A stretch of 64,000 nt of DNA, from NCBI GenBank assembly GCA_025057315.1, contig JANWXW010000154.1, forward strand, positions 83,601-147,600. Reading direction: 5' to 3'. The notes under the pieces are model-generated. The model ran no database searches, was not told the DNA's origin, and worked only from the letters and a program-made list of their open reading frames with translations. Shown here piece by piece: positions 7,292 to 14,690 of the stretch (within the stretch, counting starts at the first letter, position 1; each line of letters opens with the position of its first letter). The position numbers and the translations under genes were made by a program. The stretch is from Myxococcota bacterium (lineage in GTDB: Bacteria > Myxococcota_A > Polyangia > Palsa-1104 > JAEUJZ01).

Positions 7292-10200
7292 CGGTGTCCG
7301 GCGCTCCTGCTCGGCCCCTGCGCGCGGTGCTGGTGGTGCTGATGGTGACGGGCGCCGCCAGCGTGCGGCCGGCGTGGGCAGAGGGGCTGCCTCGGTTGCC
7401 CCTACGGGTCCCGGTGTCTCCCCTGCCCCTGCTGGCACAGGCCGAGCCAGCCCCACCCGAACAGAGCTCCCAAGACAGGCCAGCCCCCGGGGAGCCCCAG
7501 GCACAACCGACCGCACCGCCAGGGGATGCCTGCCGGGCCGATGGGGACTGCCCGCGGGGCACGCTGTGTTTTGAGGGGCACTGCCAGCGGCCGCAGCGGG
7601 GCGTCTCTGCGCTGTTTTACTTTCACCGGCCCGGTCCCAGCGGCCACCGCATCGTGGTGCCCTTTTACTTCAGCTTCTGGCAGCCGGGGGCGAGCACGCG
7701 CGTGCTGATGCCGTTTTTTGCCGACGCTCGCAACGAGGTACGCCGGAGCCGCGATCTGGTCCTGCCGCTTCTTTTCTACCAGTACCACCGGGAGCCCGGC
7801 GTCACCTCGCACCGCCTCTGGCCCTTGGTGTTCTATACGAGCTATGGCCCCCAGGGCCGTGCGCTGGGCATTCTGCCCTGGTTCTACAGCATGCGGCGCG
7901 GCGACCAGCGTCTGGCCGTGGTGCCGCCGCTGCTATCGTTCTACCATGCCAGCGGTGCCCAGAAGCTCCGCCAGCTCTTTCTGTTCGGCCTGGCTTACTG
8001 GCGCCAGCAGGGACAGAGCCAGACCGTCGTGGTGCCGCCGCTGCTGTCGTTTTTTCACCAGCGCGGTGAGAGCAGCGTGGGCCTGGCGATGCTGCTGGGC
8101 TGGGCGCGCAAGACCCCGGAACGGACCTTGGCCGGCGTGTTTCCCCTGGCCTGGCACGTCGGGCACCGGGAGGGCTACACGACGGTGGTCCTGCCCCTGG
8201 TGTGGGCCGGCGCCAACCACCGGCAAGGGCTGTGGTACCTGACGGCGCTGCCGCTGTTTCACTACCGCCGGGACGAGGACGGCCGGCGGCGGATGCTGCT
8301 CACCCCGCTGGGGGGCTATTACCGGGACGAGGGGACCGGCACGACGGCGAGCGCGTTGCTGGTGCCGCCGCTGGTGCACCGCGAGGACCCGGACCTGCGC
8401 CTGACGGTGCTGCCGCCGCTGGGGCTGTGGCTACGCAACAAGCGGACCGGGCAATCGACCGGCTTTACGGGGCCGCTGTTCTGGTCTGTGGACGACCAGG
8501 GCAGCACCGCCGGCGTCTTCCCGCTGTATGTGCGCTTTCACAACCGCCTTGCCCGCGCCACCACCGACGTGATCTTCCCGCTGGCCCTGGTGCATCGGGC
8601 GCCGGGGCGGGCCTTTGCGGCGCTGGGGCCGCTCTACTTCTGGCGGCGGCAGGGCGGGTCGGTGGGCTTTGGTCTGTTTCCCCTGCTGTGGGCCCGCGCC
8701 GGACGGCAGTCCTACGGCCTGCTGCCGCCCCTTGTGGCCTATGTGGCCGACGCCGATGCCGGCACGCGCCACCTGAGCGTGGGGCCGCTGTTCTGGCAGC
8801 AGCGCCAGCGCGGGCCGCAAGCCGGTTACGACGCCGGTGTGCTGCCGCTGCTATTCGTCGGACGCCGCGGCGAGGCCAGCTACCAGGCGCTGCTGCCGCT
8901 GTTCTGGCACAGCCGGACGGGCCAGCACGAGCGGTGGCTGCTGGGGCCCCTGTTTGTCGAGCGGCGCCTGCCGCGTCGGCCGAACGATCCAGAGGCAGGG
9001 GTGTCGGCGACGCTGTTCCCGCTGCTGTGGGTGCACCGCTCGGCCGCGCAGAGCCACGTCCTGGTGCCGCCGCTGCTGTGGCTTGGCCGGCAGGGACAGC
9101 AGGTGACCGCAGCGGTGCCGCCGCTGCTGCTCTTCATGCGGGGGGGGCCGGCGGGCCGGCTGGCGTTCGGCCCGGGGTTCTTCTACCGCAGCGGCCCCGA
9201 GGAGACGACGCTGCTGCTGGGTCCTTATGGCTATGTGCGGCGCCAGAGTCCGGCAGGTGCCTGGACGGCGCACGCGCTGTGGCCCATCGCCTTTTTCCAT
9301 CGCAGCCCCGGTCGCAGTGCGGATGTGCTCTTTCCGCTCTTTCTGCAGGCGCGGGAGGAGGGGGTGACCGTGCGATCCATCGGGCTCCTGTATTGGGGTG
9401 TATCCCGGCCGGGGCTGGTTGCCCACGCGCTGTTTCCGCTGCTGCTGCATGTGGGCGTGGAGCGGGGCAGCACCACGGTGGTGGCCACGGCCTTTTACCA
9501 CCGACGGCAGCAAGGGGACCGCAGGGCGTGGGGCCTGCTGCCGCTGTTTGCCTGGGGGCATGATGAGCGCACCACGGTGGTGGCCACGCCGCTGGGTTTC
9601 TTCTACCGCGACCGCAAGGAGGAGCGCATCCGCAGCGCCGCCCTTCTCTACTACGGAGACTACCGGCGCGGGCGTGCCGACTGGGGCCTGGTTCCGCTGG
9701 TGTTTGGCTGGCAGCGGGGCACAACCACCTCGTGGCTGGGGCCCTTTGTGTTCCACAGCCGGGATCCGGCCCAGGGACGCTGGCTGACCGTGCTCGGGCC
9801 GCTGTTTTTTGGCCGCAACGGAGCGGCCAGCTTCGGTGGGCTGGCGCCGCTGCTGTTTGCGCGCAATGGCGGCGACGGCTCCTACCGTTTCACGGCGTTT
9901 CCCCTGTTTCACTTTGATTATGTGGCGGGAAAGATGCCCACCTGGCGGTTGTTCACCCCGCTGTTTGGCTTCATCCGCACCCCGGTCGGCCTCCGCGCCT
10001 ACCTGCTGAGCGCCTACCTGCGGCGGGACGCCAGCGGGAGCACCGACGCGGTCCTGCCGTTCTTTTACCACCGCTTTGACCGCCCAACGGAGTCGCGCAC
10101 CCTGCTTGTGCTGCCACTGCTGTTCCGCGCCACGACGCCAGAGAGCACCTTTACGGCCATCACGCCGCTTCTGTGGCAGTATACCAGCCTGACGCGGCGG

Positions 10201-11010
10201 ACGGTGCTGTGGCTGCCCTTTCTGGCCGACGACCACCACCTGTTCCAGAAGCGGCTGACCGCGGCCGGGCCGCTGGTGCCGCTGTTCATCCGGCAGCGCG
10301 ACCACGCCGAGAACACGACCACCTGGATCTTTCCGCCGCTGCTGCTGTGGGTCAAGCAACACGCCGAGGGGCATGATGCGGCCTTGTTCCCCCTGTTCTG
10401 GCATTTCCGCAGCGCCGAGCGCACCACGACGGTGCTGTTCCCGCTGGGTGGCTATCTCCGCCGCCCTAGCTACCGGGCGGGCGCCCTGCTGCCGTTCTTT
10501 TTTTACTATCAGGATGAGGCCGCAGCTACCTGGGTGGTGCCTCCCCTGCTTGCCTACTACCGACGTGCTGCCGATGGCGGCCGGACCCTGACGGTACCGC
10601 CGCTGGTGTATCACCGCAGCGATCGGAACGAGACGAGCACGGTGGTGCTGCCCCTGCTCTGGTACAAGCGGCGCGGCGACTACCGCAGTGTCCTCACACC
10701 GCTGGGCGGCTACCGGCGCACCGAACGGGGCCATCACCTGCTGGTGCTCAACGTCTACGTGACCTGGGGCGCGGGCCCGTACCAGGGGGAGTGGGACGTT
10801 CACATCTGGCCCCTGCTGTCATTTGGGCGTCCGCGGCGCAACGACCTCCAGTGGAACGTGCTCGGCGGCCTGGTGGGTTACTCGCGCCTGGGCGCAGAGC
10901 GCATGCTGCGCCTGCTCTGGTTCATTCCGATCCCGCTGGCGCCCGCAGGCAGACGGAGCGCTTGGTACGGCGCCACCCTGCGCATGAGCGGCGCCCACGC
11001 CTGGTACTGA
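7273..11010 (+). CDS. giant exported tandem-repeat protein
   Basis: 1245 residues. A signal peptide (about 1-36) is followed by a Pro-rich linker (37-85) and one small Cys module with Cys at 87, 93, 99 and 104 (C-x5-C-x5-C-x4-C). Residues from about 110 to the end form a continuous series of degenerate repeats of about 22 residues, roughly 45-50 copies. Each is built as hydrophobic-P-L/F-hydrophobic-W/Y/F followed by a charged turn; examples are LLPLFWHSRTGQHERW, LTPLGGYYRDEG and VLPLLWYKRRGDYRS. The regular aromatic and Pro positions suggest a long beta-solenoid or a fibre at the surface. I know no characterised family with this repeat. It is coupled to the small exported gene upstream. The frame stays open for 3.7 kb with steady codon bias, which argues for strong selection. 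Confidence 0.62.
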   Translation: MEDDTLAVSGAPARPLRAVLVVLMVTGAASVRPAWAEGLPRLPLRVPVSPLPLLAQAEPAPPEQSSQDRPAPGEPQAQPTAPPGDACRADGDCPRGTLCFEGHCQRPQRGVSALFYFHRPGPSGHRIVVPFYFSFWQPGASTRVLMPFFADARNEVRRSRDLVLPLLFYQYHREPGVTSHRLWPLVFYTSYGPQGRALGILPWFYSMRRGDQRLAVVPPLLSFYHASGAQKLRQLFLFGLAYWRQQGQSQTVVVPPLLSFFHQRGESSVGLAMLLGWARKTPERTLAGVFPLAWHVGHREGYTTVVLPLVWAGANHRQGLWYLTALPLFHYRRDEDGRRRMLLTPLGGYYRDEGTGTTASALLVPPLVHREDPDLRLTVLPPLGLWLRNKRTGQSTGFTGPLFWSVDDQGSTAGVFPLYVRFHNRLARATTDVIFPLALVHRAPGRAFAALGPLYFWRRQGGSVGFGLFPLLWARAGRQSYGLLPPLVAYVADADAGTRHLSVGPLFWQQRQRGPQAGYDAGVLPLLFVGRRGEASYQALLPLFWHSRTGQHERWLLGPLFVERRLPRRPNDPEAGVSATLFPLLWVHRSAAQSHVLVPPLLWLGRQGQQVTAAVPPLLLFMRGGPAGRLAFGPGFFYRSGPEETTLLLGPYGYVRRQSPAGAWTAHALWPIAFFHRSPGRSADVLFPLFLQAREEGVTVRSIGLLYWGVSRPGLVAHALFPLLLHVGVERGSTTVVATAFYHRRQQGDRRAWGLLPLFAWGHDERTTVVATPLGFFYRDRKEERIRSAALLYYGDYRRGRADWGLVPLVFGWQRGTTTSWLGPFVFHSRDPAQGRWLTVLGPLFFGRNGAASFGGLAPLLFARNGGDGSYRFTAFPLFHFDYVAGKMPTWRLFTPLFGFIRTPVGLRAYLLSAYLRRDASGSTDAVLPFFYHRFDRPTESRTLLVLPLLFRATTPESTFTAITPLLWQYTSLTRRTVLWLPFLADDHHLFQKRLTAAGPLVPLFIRQRDHAENTTTWIFPPLLLWVKQHAEGHDAALFPLFWHFRSAERTTTVLFPLGGYLRRPSYRAGALLPFFFYYQDEAAATWVVPPLLAYYRRAADGGRTLTVPPLVYHRSDRNETSTVVLPLLWYKRRGDYRSVLTPLGGYRRTERGHHLLVLNVYVTWGAGPYQGEWDVHIWPLLSFGRPRRNDLQWNVLGGLVGYSRLGAERMLRLLWFIPIPLAPAGRRSAWYGATLRMSGAHAWY

Positions 11011-11684
11011 ACCGCTCGCTCCCCTGGTCCGGGTAAAGGCGACTCCGGCGTGGCCGAGATGGCCCCCGACCCGCGTCCTGGAATCGATCAACCAGGCTGC
11101 CGCGGCCGCTCGGCCTGGCCCTTGGGCCGAGGTTCGCCCGCGGCCCCTACCGGCGCTACGCCATGTTCCATGGTTCGCACCCCGGAAGGTGCTTCTTTCC
11201 CAAAATTCAATTTTCATTATGCTCATGGGCGGAGTTGGTCCAAGGCCTCTCGCCTCGCCCGCGAGGGTGCCACGCGTCGAGCGGAGCAAACGAGCCCAGA
11301 GGAAAGCCGCGATGGCACGCATGTCAATCCCGCCCCAGACGATGAGCTGCGCGGCTTCCGCAACTGCCCCAACTGCCACGGGCTCTCGCTGCTGGGCACG
11401 GCCCGGGGGTACGGCTCGCCGGGACGGCGACATCGGCCTGCGGGTTGAGTTCCGCGTTCGAGGATGGCGCGTGGCCGACGCTGCGCAGCCGGGCTCCATG
11501 CAAACACAACAGGAGCTCTCCGCGCTGCTCGGAGGCTGGCGGGTCCAGCTGCGAACCCCGGCGGAGCCGTTGCGGCATGTCCGAAACGGGACAGGCAGGG
11601 GTGCAACATGTCGCCCGACGACGAGGTCGGCCTCCAGCACATGGCGACGCCGCGGGGGCCGCGCTGTGCCTGACAAGGGGTCGG
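11011..11684. other. stretch without a convincing gene before the cas operon
   Basis: 674 bp. No complete gene, repeat array or RNA gene is evident. Overlapping frames are present in all phases but show no family resemblance. It marks the junction between the repeat-protein gene and the CRISPR operon, and an AT-rich patch (11205-11222) could hold the operon promoter. Confidence 0.5.
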
Positions 11685-11900
11685 ATGCGTGCCCATCCGG
11701 CTCGCGATGCGTTTGTGGTCTTCGTCCTCCTTGTGGAGCGGGCCGAGGGACAACCTTTCGACGAGGCGGATGCGCGGTCGCTGTGGCTTGCGGCCCTTGG
11801 CGGGGGCACCGACGAGGGCTACGGCCGCCTCGTCCCGCAAGCGGTGGAGCAGACCAAAGTCAGCAAAAGGAGCCAACCATGTCCACAGCCACTGAACTGA
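11685..11900 (+). CDS. possible 71-residue protein ahead of cas7
   Basis: A short frame whose ATG at 11685 is preceded by AAGGGG at 4-nt spacing. It reads MRAHPARDAFVVFVLLVERA and continues with EADARSLWLAALGGG, then EGYGRLVP, giving a plausible amphipathic pattern and GC-rich third positions. Its end overlaps the cas7 start by 22 nt. It could be a small coupled cas-operon protein, a remnant of a decayed larger gene, or chance. No family was recognised. Confidence 0.3.
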   Translation: MRAHPARDAFVVFVLLVERAEGQPFDEADARSLWLAALGGGTDEGYGRLVPQAVEQTKVSKRSQPCPQPLN

Positions 11901-13111
11901 CGCTTGGCGTCCTGCGGGACGCCGTCCGGACGGCAGTTGCTTTTCGCTGCCGCCGACGCCTTCAGCCCGCCGGCGGGGAAGGCGACAAGGTGTTCCCGCC
12001 GACCTTTGCTGGGGCCGTCTATGCGATCGAAAAGCGGCATGTGCCCGGCCGCCCAGCCCCGGTGCCGTGCGTTCTGCTGGACAGCGTGCAGAGCCAGGCG
12101 AACCGAATGGAACAGGCGCTCCAGGAGGCCATCGATGCGGGCAAGATCGTTCTGCCGCATGTGGTGGTCGACTTTTCCGAATACGATCCGAGCGACACCG
12201 GCACGGTGGAGAAGGAAAAGCTGATAAACTCCGTCGGTAAAATCACAAGCCTACAGGTCCCTCACCGGCTGGCCGACGCGATCTTGCGCGACAGTGAGCT
12301 GAACGGAACCCCGTTCCGTGACTCCGACAAAGGAAAGGCGCTCAACCGCGTGAGCCTCATGAACGCCACGCCGCTGTTCGAGCTCGGTCCGACCGCGCTG
12401 CTGTTTGGTATGTGGGACTCGACGGGCCCCAAGGGGGGCCTGGGGCCGAAATTCGAGCGGGCGATCGTCTCAGAGGTCGTGGGCATCGACGCAGAGTGGC
12501 AGGACGACTACCGTGCACGCGGCGTTCGGCGCGACCCGCTCGAGGTGCGTTCCGCAGTAAAGGTCATCAAAAGCAACACCTCCTGGCGCCTGGCCGACGA
12601 GAAGGACAAAAAAGGCGCGATCGAGCCTTCCAAGATCAACCATTCGAGCGTTCCATTTGAGTCCAAGAACTCCGGTGTGACCATCCAGTACGCCGAGCAA
12701 ACCACGACGCTGTCGCTGATTGTGCTGCGGCGGCTTCGCTTCCCGGTAAACGGCATTACCGATGAAAACCGGGATGTCGCTGCGCGCACGGTTCTGGCGG
12801 CGCTCGGTCTGACAGCTGCCACCCTTGCGTTTGAGTCAGGGATGGGGCTGCGATCGCGATGCTTGCTTTGGCCCGAGGGTCCAATGACCTGGGAACTGCT
12901 CGACAAGCCGGGCCAGCCGCCTCGGCTGTTTGCCTCATCCAGCGAGCAGATGATCGCGATGTTCAAGCAAGCGATTGACGTCGCCAAAGAGATGAAGCTG
13001 CCTTGGCCCGAGGAGCCCGTGACGCTGAAGCCGTCCAAGAATCTGGTCGAACTCGTGCGCCTCAGTCAGATGGAAGCGACCCGAGAAGAGGCCGATACGA
13101 GCAGAGGGTGA
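11879..13111 (+). CDS. csb1: type I-G CRISPR backbone protein Cas7 (Csb1, GSU0053 family)
   Basis: 410 residues. Csb1 is the Cas7-type RAMP that polymerises along crRNA to form the backbone of the type I-G surveillance complex. The family features seen are the N-terminal HVVVDFSEYDPSDTGT, HRLADAILRDSELNGTPFRD (about residues 125-145), NATPLFELGPTALLFGMWDSTG (about 160-180), and the conserved late segment FPVNGITDENRDVAARTVLAALGL. The ATG at 11879 is chosen because AAAGGAG lies directly upstream and the family begins here; an in-frame extension of 230 codons has no such character. It is the first of four co-directional cas genes; its TGA is followed after 2 nt by the csb2 ATG. Confidence 0.82.
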   Translation: MSTATELTLGVLRDAVRTAVAFRCRRRLQPAGGEGDKVFPPTFAGAVYAIEKRHVPGRPAPVPCVLLDSVQSQANRMEQALQEAIDAGKIVLPHVVVDFSEYDPSDTGTVEKEKLINSVGKITSLQVPHRLADAILRDSELNGTPFRDSDKGKALNRVSLMNATPLFELGPTALLFGMWDSTGPKGGLGPKFERAIVSEVVGIDAEWQDDYRARGVRRDPLEVRSAVKVIKSNTSWRLADEKDKKGAIEPSKINHSSVPFESKNSGVTIQYAEQTTTLSLIVLRRLRFPVNGITDENRDVAARTVLAALGLTAATLAFESGMGLRSRCLLWPEGPMTWELLDKPGQPPRLFASSSEQMIAMFKQAIDVAKEMKLPWPEEPVTLKPSKNLVELVRLSQMEATREEADTSRG

Positions 13112-13113
13112 AG

Positions 13114-14685
13114 ATGCTCGCCCTTGGCATCCGATACCTCAATGGCTTTGTCGCCGCCGCGGAACCCGATTCCCACGAGCGGCCCGAGTGGCCCCCCCAT
13201 CCGGCGCGCGTCTTTATGGCGCTTGCCGCGGCCCATTTCGAGACCGGTGCGGATCCCGCCGAGCGGGAGGCGCTCGAGTGGCTCGAGCGGCTGGAAAGCC
13301 CCCCTCGCATCTGCGCGGGTGAGGCGAGTCCGCGGGCGCTCGTCACCCACTATGTGCCGGTCAATGACAAGGCAGGACCTGCAAAGGCGATTCTTCAGTC
13401 GGCGCCAGCCCTCATGCGCGACCGCCAGGAACGCACCTTCGCACGCGCCTGGTTGGACGACGAGGTCATTTACCTGTCCTGGCCGGATGTGGAGGCGGGG
13501 GCAGCCAGGGAGGCTGTTCTGGATGCGCTCTGCGCGAAGGTGACGCGCATTGGGCATTCCGCCTCGTTGGTCCATATGTGGCTTGCCTCGCCGGAGGAAA
13601 TCAAGGACCCGACTTGGGTGCCTGACGCCGTTCGGGCTGAGATCCAGCTTCGCGTGGTAAGGCCGGGCACGCTCGAGTACTTGGAGCGGTGCTTCAATCG
13701 GCAGGAGGTCGAGCAGTGGGAATACCTCCAAGTGACGGCGGGCGACGAGGCGGATAGACCTGCGCCGACAAGGCAGAAGAAGTCAAAGAAGTCGAAGAAG
13801 GAGCATCCCATGGGTCCCCCGGGACGGCGACGTCCCGAACTGCGGATCTTCGAGGGTTATGCCCGTTTCTGTCCGGGAACTGTGACGGAGGTGGCACCGG
13901 GCTCGATGTTCAGCCCACACCTTGTCGTGCGCACGCTCGAGCGAGCAGAGGGCCCCTATCAGGACCTCGACCTGCTGTGTGCGCCGGAGTGCATCCGGCA
14001 GTGGCGGGCGGCGATTCTCGCCCAATCCGACGACCAGCCAGAGGCCGTCAAGCAGATGCTCTCCGCTCACGATCGCGAAGGCATTCCGCTGCCGGGTGGT
14101 CATTTGGCATTCGTCCCCCTTGCCTTCGTCGGTCATCCCTATGCAGACGGGCATGTGATGGGAATGGGGCTGGTCTTTCCAGCCGAGCTGCCGGCCGAAG
14201 ATCGCCGTCAGGTGCTGCGCGCCATCGCGCGCGTGGATCGGCTTGCCTTGGGCCGTCTTGGGACCTGGCGGATTGGCAGCGTCAACGCCCTTGAACCACC
14301 ATACAACCTCAGAGCGGAAGTCTGGACGGCGCACCCAAAAGGTGCAACGCACTGGTCCTCTGTGACACCCATTGCCCTTGACCGTCCTCCGCGGGAGAAA
14401 GACCGTGGTTCGCAGCAACGCGAGATGGCCGAGATGATTGCTGAGGCAGCAGTCCAGGTCGGGCTTCCCCGGCCGCGCGAGGTGATCGTGACCGCCGTTT
14501 CCGCTCATTGGGGCGTCCCACCGGCGCCCGTGTTTCCGAGGCTGCAGCGCAGGGATGGCAGCCAGCGCCATCACACGCATGCGATCCTAGGGTTTGCCGA
14601 ACGGGTACGCGGGCCCATCCTGCTTGGCGCAGGCCGCTACCGGGGGTACGGCGTCTGCCGGCCGCTCGATGACGAAGGGAGATAG
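13114..14685 (+). CDS. csb2: type I-G Cas5-Cas6 fusion protein Csb2 (GSU0054 family)
   Basis: 523 residues. In type I-G, Csb2 combines a Cas5-like half that caps the 5' end of the crRNA with a Cas6-like half that processes pre-crRNA. The N-terminus (LALGIRYLNGFVAAAEPDSH, then WPPHPARVFMALAAAHFETG) is the Csb2 hallmark. The C-terminal RHHTHAILGFAERVRGPILL contains candidate catalytic His residues and is followed by the Gly-rich loop GAGRYRGYG. A Lys-rich linker (QKKSKKSKKEHP, about residues 218-231) separates the two halves and is a possible RNA contact. ATG 13114 is two codons after an alternative GTG at 13108; both fit. Confidence 0.8.
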   Translation: MLALGIRYLNGFVAAAEPDSHERPEWPPHPARVFMALAAAHFETGADPAEREALEWLERLESPPRICAGEASPRALVTHYVPVNDKAGPAKAILQSAPALMRDRQERTFARAWLDDEVIYLSWPDVEAGAAREAVLDALCAKVTRIGHSASLVHMWLASPEEIKDPTWVPDAVRAEIQLRVVRPGTLEYLERCFNRQEVEQWEYLQVTAGDEADRPAPTRQKKSKKSKKEHPMGPPGRRRPELRIFEGYARFCPGTVTEVAPGSMFSPHLVVRTLERAEGPYQDLDLLCAPECIRQWRAAILAQSDDQPEAVKQMLSAHDREGIPLPGGHLAFVPLAFVGHPYADGHVMGMGLVFPAELPAEDRRQVLRAIARVDRLALGRLGTWRIGSVNALEPPYNLRAEVWTAHPKGATHWSSVTPIALDRPPREKDRGSQQREMAEMIAEAAVQVGLPRPREVIVTAVSAHWGVPPAPVFPRLQRRDGSQRHHTHAILGFAERVRGPILLGAGRYRGYGVCRPLDDEGR

Positions 14686-14690
14686 CAGCG

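Noticed and set aside
8851..10803. 650-codon open frame antisense to the giant repeat protein gene
   Set aside because: It mirrors the repetitive Leu/Pro codons of the true gene, is rich in Gln, Arg and His without domain character, and has no ribosome site. It is a codon-bias shadow.
11189..11878. 230-codon in-frame extension upstream of cas7
   Set aside because: No family similarity, Arg-rich low-complexity sequence, and an excellent ribosome site sits at the conserved internal ATG (11879).
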